This document shows, in pieces, positions 9,491 to 20,328 of a DNA stretch of 21,901 bases. The translations under genes and the position numbers were made by a program. The notes beneath the pieces are model-generated. The model was not told where the DNA came from. It did no database searches and saw only the letters and a list, made by a program, of their open reading frames with translations. Position 1 is the stretch's first letter, and each line of letters starts with the position of its first letter. This DNA is from Phallusia fumigata (Eukaryota; Chordata; Ascidiacea; Phlebobranchia; Ascidiidae). The stretch is from assembly GCA_008931825.1 (NCBI GenBank), contig QXVZ01003522.1:1-21901 (forward strand). The letters are read 5' to 3'.

Positions 9491-10426
9491 GTGGCAAGCC
9501 AGATAGTTGCAGCAGCAGTTTGTTGGGTTTCCCAAGGTGAAACACATATGAGCATGTTAAAGACATTGTTTGGACAAACGTAATGACATTCTCGTCTCAT
9601 AGCATATATTAAGCACTAGCTGGACTGAAACTTGAACTTGTCCTTGTTTGTTTGCATACGAAGTGCGACACATTGCTGTACGTGTTCAACAGAACCTTTG
9701 TTTGAAGCTTGTTACGCCATATGATTGACCTCCCTGTGGTTGGTGTTAGGAATAGGTTTAATGTGTTGTATCATAGACTACTATAGTAGACTACTATTAT
9801 GTAACATGTAAAAGAAACACAGGTTTTGATGTGCAAGAAATGGGATGTCATCAGAAAGCGAAAAGTTGAGAGCCAGTCCTGGCAAGTTTGCGACACCCAA
9901 GCTATTGCAGAAATTGTGGTTGAATGGAAAATTTCTTACAAACCCCACGGGCTTAACTTGGATATCACAGAAGAATTCTGTGACTTTGCTGAAGTTCAGG
10001 TAAGTTTAGTGTTGATGTTAGAGCCAAAGTACCATTTTGTGCGAAAAAAAATCGACCTTTTTTGAGTGATCCGAAATATAAATATAAAGCTCACTTTCAC
10101 GAAAAATTTTTGGTATTTTCCGCTTTGGGTGGAAAAAATTCCGCTTAGGATTCTCTAATTATATTGAACATATTATTAAAAATTGGAACTGTTTATTATT
10201 TTAGTAAACGGTTTCTTGCCAAACTAAATACAACATAAAAGGTTTGTTTTTAAATTTTGTTTTCATGTGCTAAACCAAAAAGATATTTTGTAGGCAAGAT
10301 AAGAAAGGATAAAATATGTCTTTAATTTTAATGAACAACTACAGATCCGGAAAAAAGCACTGTTGAAATTGCTCGTTTCAGCGAAATTTGAGCATTTAGG
10401 CTTCACTTTAGAACCAACTACTATTG
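9491..10426 (+). pseudogene. Gene X copy 1: unrecognised small gene, three exon remnants
   Basis: I do not recognise this protein. Three exon-like pieces share matching phases. Exon 1 (9491-9536) is equivalent to ARQIVAAAVCWVSQ in the 19058 copy, but the start here is GTG and the second residue codon is followed by AGC. Exon 2 (9823-9999) encodes RKRKVESQSWQVCDTQ and a charged C-terminal half, ending at CAG|GTAAGT. Exon 3 (10345-10426) follows a TACAG acceptor, starts IRKKALLKLLVSAK and ends at TTG|GTAATA. Exon 2 is 177 bases, one more than the open copy at 17827, because of an extra A after GAAATGGG, a frameshift. The lost ATG and the frameshift suggest a decayed copy. Exon 3 is seen only here. 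Confidence 0.5.
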
Positions 10427-10494
10427 GTAATAAGCTTTACCATTTGATGTAGGTTAGTTGCAATTCTTCACATGTTTGTTGGGGAATAAATGTG

Positions 10495-10729
10495 TGACGG
10501 TTGACTGCAAAAAGCTAGTTATACAACCCACTGTGTAAAGCATACGAAATAGTTGTAACATGCGTATTGTACATCATATGATGCTCATGTTATCAAAACT
10601 TGTATTTACATGTCTATATATCTACACAGGTACTAAAATTATGTAATAGAACACGACATCTTGCGGCATATAACGTATTTCCTCGCCCTTGCAAGATGTA
10701 GTAATAACATTTCAAGATAAGGGGTACAG
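10495..10729. repeat. Repeat block A, copy 2 (unit 2)
   Basis: Aligns with 4409-4667 and 20033-20286. The inverted pair is ACATCTTGC (10656-10664) and GCAAGATGT (10691-10699). Compared with copy 1 both outer-loop bases have changed together (T-A to C-G), keeping the pairing. Here block A runs straight into block B without the insertions seen in units 1 and 3. Confidence 0.75.
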
Positions 10730-11500
<771 letters not shown>

Positions 11501-12029
11501 AACCGCTAGAACAGGCAAATACGGTGATTTTTTAGATTGTTCAACATTCGCATTGATGCTGTTTGTACAATTTGTGTGCCAAATGATTTAGGCAGTCCAT
11601 TCAATAACCGCGGTTCGATATGTAACATATTTTTTGCATTTTTAAGTTGGAATTATTTTAAAAATAATGCTTGAATGCTTTAAACTCGGTCAGAAACTAA
11701 CTTTACTCGAGAATTTCGACAAACCAACTGCAGAGCACTGTAAAAACAACTTTACCAGTAATTTCTAACTATAACAAACAAACCTAGTGGTGCGTTTTTT
11801 CGAATCATGCTTTTTGCCCCAAAAACTACGAGGCAAAACGCGCCGGCAACGCTAAGGGTGTTTTTCGTTTTTAATGCCTATTCTACACTTTTTTTCAGGA
11901 TTGCAGGAAGCTTATAGCGTCAATATTGCTGTTGATGTAGTGCTAAACAAATCTTAAGATTTCGTTAGCACAGCGTTGGGGGGGTTAATATTTCATAAGC
12001 GCTGTCATACAAAAATACATAAGATCAAT
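11501..12029 (+). other. Region between core promoter and CYP copy 2 start
   Basis: Partly matches 5960-6870 (for example AATGCTTGAATGC and TTGATGTAGTGCTAAA), which places the P450 start. There is no conserved reading frame. An in-frame extension upstream of 12030 begins with TTG and is not shared with copy 1. Confidence 0.45.
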
Positions 12030-12999
12030 ATGCTTTTGGCGATCAACCGTCTGTTTGAGGCTACAAGTTTCATAAATCAGGTCCAAACCGAGTTTCTGTT
12101 GGGCTTCATCGTCTTTATGCTGTTCTATTACTGGCACCGTAAACCCTCGAGTTTTCCTCGTGGACCCAGGGGTATTCCCGTACTTGGGGTGATCCCATTA
12201 ATGGGCAAGTTCTCTCCCAAAACTCTGCGTGATTGGGGCAAGACGTACGGATCGATAATGGGTATCAGGCTTGGAAGGAGAGAAGCAGTTGTGTTAAATG
12301 ACTTTGAGACAATACAAGAGGTAAGGAGAAGAGCAAAATAGGTGGTTTAGGCGATACCTTCCTTATCAAATATCAGTCAGTCAATCTCAAGTCGTTTTAA
12401 ATAAAACTTTGCTTTACAGATCAAACCGTTTTGTTGTGATTTTTTTTACAGTCGTCAACTTTGCAGGCGTTAGTGAAAAACAAGGACACGTTCTCGGGTC
12501 GTCCCGTTCACCCACTGTTTATGGAGGATGCCCGAGGCATAGCTTCTCGTAACTACGATGCAACCTGGGAGGCGATGCGACGATTTGGAATCACCACTTT
12601 GCGTGGGTGAGAATCAATTGCCGAACTGCGGGACGAATGCGGCTGGCAAAAGCTACATGTAATTTACGAAATTCTGATTTGGCATTTATGCTGTTTTTAG
12701 TTGTGCAGGCCTGGCCCACGCCCTGACCAACGTTTTTTGATCAATGCATAACATAATAACGTTTGCCAATTTATCATAGGCAAAGTACAAAACATTCACA
12801 TCAGTGTCAAAGTCATCAATTTTTTGCAATGCCTTTCCAGCTGTCCAGCGCAAAAGTTACGCTAAATTTTCATGTCCTCATCAAACTTGTTTTCAGATAC
12901 GGTGTTGGCAAGAGAAGCATGGAAGAACGGGCACAAGAGGAGGCTGGATATTTGAACGATGCCATTCAACGTAACGAAGGAAAAGCGTTTGATATTCGC

Positions 13000-13001
13000 T
13001 T
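13000..13001 (+). other. Lost splice donor after exon 3 of CYP copy 2
   Basis: Copy 1 reads CGT|GTAAGT at 7850-7858; copy 2 reads CGC|TTCAGT at the same place. The GT is gone and I see no good alternative donor nearby before an in-frame stop at 13075. Confidence 0.75.
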
Positions 13002-16000
13002 CAGTAATGAACATTATTCACAGAAAACTAATTGTAAACGTTTGCATAAAACTACAGATTTGCTAAAACCAATGTAACTCCGCCTCCATGAATATAGCCT
13101 GACGATTTAGTACGTTTAATAGTAAGAGTCATCTTCAAAACTTAGTAATCAGCCAATATGTAAAATTGTTTCCTAAAACTTGTTTAATTTTTACAACGTA
13201 CAAATTACAGCACATTTTGTCGAATGCGGTTTCAAACAACATATGCAGCGTAATATTTGGAAAAAGATTCGATTACGACGACGAAAAGTTTCAAGAAATG
13301 ATGCAAAATATCGAAAACTTGTGAGTAACTTTTTTGTTAGATCTGTAGAAGCGAAAAAGTGTTTCCTTTGAATCTGTCAGCTTTAACGCGACAGGGCCTA
13401 AAGGAAGCATAATTGACATACCGCCAATTGACTGATGGAGGTCAAGCTGTATCGCTATTAACTTTAATCTACCACTTTTGCCTTTTTCTTGTTTAGGCGC
13501 CATAACCACCTGGCGTTGAGCAGCTATTTATGACTTCATTTGCCGAGCGAAATTGTGACATTAACACAGTTTGCTTTTTTTCTGTCCTTTAGCAAGGTAA
13601 TGCCAAAAGAACCACCAAACTAAAAGTTTAACTGCAGATAAACTCCAATCAAGAAATACGTGATAAAAGCAGACAGCGAGAAATTAACGCCTCATGCTTG
13701 ACGCAGCTGGATATTTTTTTGTGTGGTCACTTTTGCGGTTTCATTGTGCCACAGGGGTGTTCCAGATTCTAGTCGTGCAGTTGGGAAGGGTGTAGGCTAC
13801 ATGCTAAATATCGAAATGATTAATTTACACTGATGAGTAAAAATGGCCTAACAACATATATGTTTTGAATCAATCATCACTGTCAAACGCAGGGAGTCGC
13901 GAAAAATTTAAATAAATTTGAAGGTGTCGGAAATTAAAAAGTTTGGATCTGGCTTATCATGTTTGATTATCTCAAATGATCATTTGCTGTTGGATAACTT
14001 TTATGTAACTGCAAACCAATTGAAATGAACTTATAGATTTACTTATTGCTTGGTGCTTTAATGCCAAAGTACAAATGCATTTGTAAATGGGCACATCTAT
14101 GGATACGCAGTGTTCTTGTCCCTATAAGATGGGAGTTAGTGTTCAGTACATTTACGTAATACTTGTTATTTTACTACAGTATGTCACATCCCGATATATC
14201 GAAATCCATCCGAACTTTAATGCTACTGCCTTTCCTTAAACGAACGTCTTTTGGGTCTGAAAACCTGCAGAAGTATTTCAAGGTATTCCATGCTTTCTGG
14301 GTACGTCCTATTTGTGATAGTTCTTTAATGACTGAACGATGTTTAGTTAGTGCAATGGGTTGTGTCTTTTTGTTTATGCAGATAAATGTCTACAACAACC
14401 AATACCAAATCAGTTTTTAGGTAGAAAATATCTTGCAATAAAAAAAAGGAACCGACTGCTCAAGTAAAATTCTATTTTGTAGAAGTGTTTTTTTCGCAAT
14501 ATTTTTAACGGTCAAGCAATACTTCATTTCAGATTTTATTGGAGAAATTATCACCAGTCACAAGAAAAGTTTTGTTTCGGAGGATTTGCGCGATGTAACC
14601 GACGTTTACATTGCAGAAATGAAGAAACAGAAGAAGTGTTTTACGGTAAGTTGAAGTTGGTAAAGTTTTAGATCCGATCCCGATTTGAATCCCAACGTTT
14701 TCCTGAACAAGACACTTAATTGCTTGAACGCAGTAGAACCCGATTGCTTGAACCAGCTGGTAACTTAGCATTAATTATTGCAAACACAACCCAGCCCAAT
14801 ATCGCTCTACCCAGGAGAAAATATAACAAACAAACCAACAAATACAAAGCGGTTTGAGTGGTTAAAATAAAAGTTGTTTAGGTCCAGAGAACATAAAAGG
14901 TGGAAAAGTCAAAACGTTTGAAATTTCTTTCCTTAGAAATAAATTAAAAATCGTATTTTATTATTTTTACAGGATGAAAATCTTCTTCACTTTATCCTTG
15001 AGCTTTTTATAGCTGGAACCGAAACGACGACTTCCACTCTGAGGTGGGGAATCTTGTGTTTACTTAATTTTCCTGAAGAACAGAAGAAATTGTATGAGGA
15101 AATATCAAAAGTTGTCGGTAGGCGTTCAATTGCAACAGTTGCTCCATCGTCTTTTATTGGCACACAATTGACGGAGACGGATAGAATAATAGCGCTGCTC
15201 AGTCTCGACCTGTTGGATTAGCCGACCTTATTTATTCGCTGATGCCAACTCAATATAACAAAAGCAGTAAATACCTTAAGCGAAAAACTGAAACCGAAAT
15301 GAAAATAAAAAAGAAACTCAACATCAAGATTAATTGTCATTTTTCAACAGGCTACGATTTGTGGTCTTGTTATCCTATTCACTTTTAAGACAAGTTGCTC
15401 TTATTTAGCACAACGTAGATTTAACATATTACTACTGCTCTAGTATAGCGAACCTGTATTGTTACCATAAGAGTCTGATAAATTAATTTGATTTCATGGT
15501 TTAACGGGTTGTTTAAGTTAAAACCCTTACGTTCCTAATAATGTAAGTTTTACTAAATGGACAAGTATTTGTTTAGGTCATGATGGAGTTGTGTCAATGT
15601 CACATCGGTCCGAGCTTCCCTATACACAAGCCTTTATCGAGGAACTCTACAGATACCGAACCCTGGCGCCTCTCTCTGTCCAACATGCTACAACAGAAAA
15701 CACAACACTGAGAGGATTTTTTATCCCCAAGGAACAGTTGTAAGCGTTAACTATCTACGTATGTGCAGTTTGAGTTCATAAATGCTTACCCCAATAAACA
15801 GCATCCGGCTTTGAAATGTGCAAATTTGCTCTTATTGTAACTGGTTATCTAACGAGGTTTAATCAACCAACGGACTTTCGGCTTATTTGCCATGTCAACA
15901 TGGGACTAACATGTATTTCTTTAACAAAGATTTTGCCCAACATCTGGGCCGTCCGCAATGACCCGAAGACTTTCAACCAACGGGAACGCTTTAATCCCGA

Positions 16001-16085
16001 ACGTCATTTGGATGCTCAACGCCGATTCGTCAAATCTCATCACGTGATCCCGTTCTCGGTGGGACCTCGTCATTGTCTGGGAGAG

Positions 16086-16088
16086 TAG
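16086..16088 (+). other. Premature stop after the heme-binding loop of CYP copy 2
   Basis: HCLGE is followed by TAG, where copy 1 has CAA in the same frame. The downstream part of the exon remains in frame to its normal TAA at 16245, so the loss looks recent. Confidence 0.9.
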
Positions 16089-16362
16089 CTAGCCAGAATG
16101 GAAGTTTTCATGTTTCTCGTCAGTCTTGTGCAAAAGTTCGAGTTTCTTCCCGACCCCCAAAAGCGGGAATTACCCGATATCGATACTGGCAATGGGATCC
16201 AAGCATATATTCCGCTTCCCTTCAAGATGATTGCTAAGGAACGTTAATTCACCACCTTGTGCTGCTCCTGGCAGTTATAATTAAATCTGTGTAGTTTTCC
16301 ATAAATTCTGGAAGCTCTATCACTTGCGGTTTGCTGTTTGACTTGATAAGTTTTGTAATTGA

Positions 16363-16368
16363 AATAAA
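16363..16368 (+). terminator. Poly(A) signal of CYP copy 2
   Basis: AATAAA in the same context (GAAATAAAGTGTGTTGG) as 8641-8646. A roughly 28-base insertion upstream accounts for the different distance from the stop codon. Confidence 0.65.
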
Positions 16369-16713
16369 GTGTGTTGGCGCGGTTCTTCGAATTTGTCTGT
16401 ACACTGTCACTATATTATCTGCTTGTCCTAGTAATTTCTAAATAAATTGCAACTATTGTGCTTTGGACTTTGGTTATTAGTTAATGGGCGTCGGTATGTG
16501 AGTTGCAACCAGTAGTTATGACTTTGTTAATTTGCTTCAAATTAATGCGAGTCTGTTCTACCTCGGGAAAAAGCATTTGGAAAAAAATCGGTTTACAGAG
16601 AGCAACACGGTTTTATTAACAGTGACATAAATTTAAGGTTTCTGACTGACAAGTTTGCCCTTAAACCGACAGGCCTTCCTATGAAAACTATGTATAGAAC
16701 GGCCCTGCTCAAG
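16369..16713. other. 3' flank of CYP copy 2
   Basis: Closely matches 8647-9016 with small indels. No independent gene was seen. It leads into a truncated copy of the 9017 MITE-like element (16714-16806). Confidence 0.6.
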
Positions 16714-16815
16714 GATGGCAGTTTACGGTACGCAGATAAATTCATCAAAAGGTACATTTGGGCCTTTCGCAACAAGGTACGTTGTATGCACGATTTAATA
16801 CATACCGTAGGCTAC

Positions 16816-17338
16816 AACAGAGGATGCACCATTTATTCGCACAATGTGCGTAAAAATGTGCGCGCACATTTTGTGCACAATTTTTCAAAAATGTGCAAGC
16901 ACCGAAATGTGCGCCCACATTGTGTACACATTCGATCGAAAATGTGCAAGCACCGAAATGTGCGAACACATTTTGTGCACATTTTTGTGTACTTTCACCC
17001 AAATATTATGTCCCAAATTCAGGGTTTTACCTACAAAAATTTGTAGTTTTAAAGTATTGGTCCCAACTTAATGTAGTTGTAAATGTTCAGCGCCTAACTC
17101 CCAGTAGATCAAAAGATATTTAATGATATGTTTGTTTGCAGGGGCGTGCAAGACGCTCTTTGGTATAGAAGCTGTTGGTCACACACCTAGGTACACAATT
17201 CGCACATTTTTCCATCTGCACATTTCGTGCACATTGTGCACATTATCCGCGCGCACATTTTTCCTCCTGCACATTTCNACTTTTTTCGTGTGCACATTTT
17301 CGCGCACAATGTGCGAAAAAAGTTCGCATCCCCGTCTC
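16816..17338. mobile_element. GTGCAC-rich repeat element, copy 1
   Basis: Shares both boundaries with 18277-18769: it starts after GTAGGCTAC with AACAGAGGAT and ends GCATCCCCGTCTC. It contains two 51-base monomers (16889-16939 and 16940-16990), then a single-copy middle and a second GTGCAC-rich end. An N interrupts it at 17278. The Cys/His-rich open frames on both strands are translations of the repeat. A short inverted similarity (GGATGC) links the two ends. Confidence 0.6.
16889..16990. repeat. 51-base minisatellite, two monomers
   Basis: Each monomer starts AAATGTGCAAGCACCG and carries a palindromic TTGTGCACA-type core. The matching element at 18349 has three monomers, so the copy number varies. 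Confidence 0.85.
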
Positions 17339-17357
17339 TAATTCCGGTTGCAAGCAC

Positions 17358-17471
17358 ATGACCCGCAACACCGCTGGTGCTATTATGGCATTGCAAGTGA
17401 GTTTGTTACGTCAGAGAAGAGTTCGCTTGTTTTTGAGTGGATTTGCTTTGTCGATCTTTTTGTTGGGAAAG
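17358..17471 (+). CDS. Possible first coding exon with a signal anchor (unrecognised gene)
   Basis: An ATG at 17358 (with a second in-frame ATG at 17385) opens 38 codons ending at AAG|GTAAGT, a consensus donor in phase 0. The predicted peptide has Arg residues (LLRQRRVR) followed by a hydrophobic stretch (LFLSGFALSIFLLG), the layout of a type II membrane anchor or signal peptide. No following exon can be assigned: the contig ends at N 17735. It could be the first exon of a Golgi-type enzyme or a chance frame. Confidence 0.35.
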
Positions 17472-17735
17472 GTAAGTTGTAAAGACGAGTCGGGAACGAA
17501 TGTGGCCTACTTTGACTTGGTTAAACAAGCATATAAGTCGGGAGTTTCAAGTGCAATTTTCTATTTGACAAGTTAACATATGTAGTTACTTGAAAAATGC
17601 GCTGACATTGACGTGTTGCATTTGATTAACGCTACAATGCTTATATTGACGTAAACCGTAACCTTGGAGAACTTTTCTTTCGTTATATCGAAACCATGTT
17701 TTCAGGCAGTAGAAATATTCGCATTCTTTCGTAAN

Positions 17736-18002
17736 GATAGTTGCAGCAGCAGTTTGTTGGGTTTCCCAAGGTGAAAGCGGTTTAATGTGCTGTATTATGT
17801 AACATGTAAAAGAAACACATTGTCTGGTTTTGATGTGCAAGAAATGGGTGTCATCAGAAAGCGAAAAGTTGAGAGCCAGTCCTGGCAAGTTTGCGACACC
17901 CAAGTTATTCCAGAAATTGTGGTTGAATGGAAAATTTCTTACAAAACTCACGGGCTTAACTTGGATATCACTGAAGAATTCTGTGACTTTGCTGAAGTTC
18001 AA
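17736..18002 (+). pseudogene. Gene X copy 2: exon 1 fragment and open exon 2, on a 447-base contig between two Ns
   Basis: The contig between N 17735 and N 18183 begins inside exon 1 of gene X and holds exon 2 at 17827-18002 (176 bases). Exon 2 is the only one of the three copies still fully open (DVQEMGVIRKRKVESQSW at its start). The donor is CAA|GTAAGT. However, the acceptor region reads TTGTCTG instead of a CAG, so intron 1 may not be removable here. The contig matches 19069-19506 very closely, including intron sequence. I do not recognise the protein. Confidence 0.45.
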
Positions 18003-18276
18003 GTAAGTTTAATGTTGATTTTTAAGTAGAGCCAAAATAACATTTTATGCGAAAAAAAATTGATTGCCTTTTTTGTGAGTGACAGTAGAAATCCGAAAAC
18101 ATAAAGCTCACTTTTCACGAAAAATTTTGGATAATTTCCGCTTTGGGTTAAAAAAATTTCGCATTTTCGTGTCAACAACATTNTTACGGTACGCAGATTA
18201 ATTCATCAAAAGGTACATTTGGGCCTTTCGCAACGAGGTACGTTGTATACACAATTTAATACATACCGTAGGCTAC

Positions 18277-18769
18277 AACAGAGGATACACCATTTATTCG
18301 CACAATGTGCGTAAAATGTGCGCGCACATTTTGTGCACATTTTTTCAAAAATGTGCAAGCACCGAAATGTGCGCCCACATTGTGTGCACATTCGATCGAA
18401 AATGTGCAAGCACCGAAATGCGCGAACACATTTTGTGCACATTTTGTCGAAAATGTGCAGCCACCGAAATGTGCGCGCACATTGTGCGCACATTTTTGTG
18501 TACTTTCACCCAAATATTATGTCCCAAATTCAGGGTTTTACCTACAAAAATTTGTGTTTTAAAGTATTGGTCCCAACTTAATGTGGTTGTAAATGTTCAG
18601 CGCCTAAATCCCAGTAGATCAAAAGATATTTAATGATATGTTTGTTTGCAGGGGCGTGCAAGACGCTTTTTGGTATAGAAGCTCTTGGTCACACACCTAG
18701 GTACACAATTCGCACTTTATACGCACATTTTCGCGCACAATGTGCGAAAAAAGTTCGCATCCCCGTCTC
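18277..18769. mobile_element. GTGCAC-rich repeat element, copy 2, flanked by a 9-base direct repeat
   Basis: The 9-mer GTAGGCTAC lies directly before (18268-18276) and after (18770-18778) the element, a candidate target site duplication of Mutator-like length. The element is colinear with 16816-17338 but has three 51-base monomers and a shorter right end. There is no coding capacity. The class is inferred from the flanking repeat alone, because inverted ends are weak. Confidence 0.55.
18349..18501. repeat. 51-base minisatellite, three monomers
   Basis: Monomers at 18349-18399, 18400-18450 and 18451-18501 start AAATGTGCA(A/G)(G/C)CACCG and contain near-palindromic GTGCGCGCAC or TGTGCACA cores. 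The last one merges into unique sequence at CATTTTTGTGTAC. Confidence 0.88.
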
Positions 18770-18778
18770 GTAGGCTAC

Positions 18779-19057
18779 TGCCTGCTTTGGCGTATCTTAA
18801 CTTGGTCTGGTTGGCTGGCACAATAACCTTTTCAAGGTAGGTGCTAAACATAAAAAACATATGTTCTTTTTTAAACAACTGTTTTATCTTTGTTTTGTTG
18901 AGAGCAATTATCATTCGCTGCGCAAATAGTCCCACCTTAATGTTCCCGCTTTGATGGTTACATTTCCTCACGACGCTTTGTGCCAATTAGCAAATGCGCT
19001 TGCTTGTGGCACAAAACGTTGCAGAACTTTTTCAATTCCTACACAGTGCGTGTAGTA
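18779..19057. other. Spacer and gene X leader
   Basis: From about 18905 it repeats the presumed gene X leader found at 9345-9490. The earlier part, 18779-18904, has no match elsewhere in the window and no gene that I can see. Confidence 0.4.
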
Positions 19058-19326
19058 ATGGCACGCCAGATAGTTGCAGCAGCAGTTTGTTGGGTTTCCC
19101 AAGGTGAAAGCGGTTTAATGTGCTTTATTATGTAACATGTAAAAGAAACAGGTTTTGATGTGCAAGAAATGGGTGTCATCAGAAAGCGAAAAGTTGAGAG
19201 CCAGTCCTGGCAAGTTTGCGACACCCAAGCTATTGCAGAAATTGTGGTTGAATGGAAAATTCTTACAAAACTCACGGGCTTAACTTGGATATCACAGAAG
19301 AATTCTGTTACTTTGCTGCAGTTCAG
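19058..19326 (+). pseudogene. Gene X copy 3: ATG-bearing exon 1 and frameshifted exon 2
   Basis: Exon 1 at 19058-19103 starts with ATG, gives ARQIVAAAVCWVSQ after the Met and ends at CAAG|GTGAAA in phase 1. A 48-base intron ending AAACAG leads to exon 2 at 19152-19326, ending CAG|GTAAGT. Exon 2 is 175 bases, one short of the open copy, because one T is missing in the AAAATTTC stretch (near 19259), which breaks the frame. No third exon is found downstream. The protein is not recognised. Confidence 0.45.
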
Positions 19327-19638
19327 GTAAGTTTAGTGTTGATTTTTAAGTAGAGCCAAAATAACATTTTATGCGAAAAAAAATTGATTGCCTTTTTTGT
19401 GAGTGACAGTAGAAATCCGAAAATATAAAGCTCACTTTTCACGAAAAATGTTGGATAATTTCCGCTTTGGGTTGAAAAAATTTCGCATTTTCGTGTCAAC
19501 AACATTTTGCAACATTCTTTTACCTACTCAGCTGGTGAGTGAATGGTTTCGTTAACTTTAATCTCTTTTCCGTCCACTTCATTGTGCTAACAGTTGTTTT
19601 CTATGTCAGGGTTCGGCTTCCAGTGATGTTGGAAGTCT

Positions 19639-19853
19639 AAAAAAAGTGCTTTGTTCTTGACGTTCCGTCACCACAAGTCCATTCTGGGAAAGGAATTACA
19701 AAAGGCGGAGGAATTGTGCAATCGAATTCTTGGTAAGTAGTAGAAATGTTGATGGTAATGTAGCTGGGCATTTTGGAATTTTCGTTATGAATCCAGCATA
19801 TCGAAGTCGTGTCAACTTTGGCAGAATGACATATACAGTTGTAAGTAACCAAG
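19639..19853 (+). other. Coding-like fragments of unknown identity
   Basis: Two stretches look exon-like but do not join into one frame. One ends at ATTCTTG|GTAAGT (19733) and can read KELQKAEELCNRIL. The other ends ACAGTT|GTAAGT near 19842 and can read GHFGIFVMNPAYRSR. Both donors are good matches to consensus. A 71-codon frame on the minus strand overlaps them. I cannot tell which, if any, is real. Confidence 0.2.
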
Positions 19854-20032
19854 CAACATTATAGGACTGCTTTTGAGAAGTACAGTATTTCTTCTATTAG
19901 ATGCGACTTAACCACTTAAATGTCTAAACGATGCCAGATGTGCTGTCCTTACAGTGAATACCACTCGCAGTAATAAGTGCAGACAAACTGCGCACGTTTA
20001 CATGCCGTTTTGTACACAATTACTGCAAAATA

Positions 20033-20286
20033 TGACGGTTGCCTGCAAAAAGCTAGTTATACAACCCGCTGTGTAAGCGCAGGAAATAGTTGTAAAATGC
20101 GTATTGCGTAATGTCAAATATTTTCACAAATCATATGATGCTCATGCTATCAAAACTTGTATTTACATGTGTATGTATCTATATAGGTACCAAAATTATG
20201 TAAGAGAACACGACATCTTGTGACATATGACGTACTACCGAATCTTTAGAGGATGTAGCAGTAACATTTCACGATAAGGGATAAAG
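20033..20286. repeat. Repeat block A, copy 3 (unit 3)
   Basis: Aligns with 4409-4667 and 10495-10729 and marks the start of a third duplicated P450 unit. The left hairpin arm is kept (ACATCTTGT), while the right arm is weakened (AGAGGATGT). Confidence 0.75.
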
Positions 20287-20328
20287 TTTACTTTCATACT
20301 CCACGAGTGTTCCACCTGTAAAGGGGGA

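Larger units (their letters stand above)
12030..16247 (+). pseudogene. CYP2-clan cytochrome P450, copy 2: near-complete exon set, multiply disabled
   Basis: Exons: 12030-12320, 12467-12606, 12897-12999, 13211-13320, 14180-14282, 14533-14645, 14973-15117, 15577-15739, 15930-16247. They supply the N-terminal anchor and proline hinge, FGKRFDYDD, helix I AGTETT, helix K EELYR and the heme loop FSVGPRHCLGE. Lesions: the donor after exon 3 is TT where copy 1 has GT (13000-13001). Exon 5 to exon 6 phases differ by one base as I draw them. Exon 8 lacks one A in the run after ATCCCC (near 15730), a frameshift. CAA of copy 1 is TAG at 16086-16088, just after the heme loop, and the PERF proline is Arg. 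Several independent hits make a functional P450 unlikely. Exon 1 differs from copy 1 mainly in its first 35 residues. Confidence 0.9.

Noticed and set aside
14660..14830. Possible SINE fragment with a tRNA-like B box (GATTTGAATCCC) in an intron of CYP copy 2
   Set aside because: No A box at the right distance, no tail and no second copy in the window.
16349..18513. CRISPR-like appearance of regularly spaced 51-base repeats
   Set aside because: Monomers are contiguous tandem repeats without unique spacers, in a eukaryotic context.
16681..18633. Cys/His-rich frames on both strands resembling zinc-finger repeats
   Set aside because: They arise from the GTGCAC-rich 51-base repeat read in several frames; spacing does not fit any zinc finger and there is no start or splice support.
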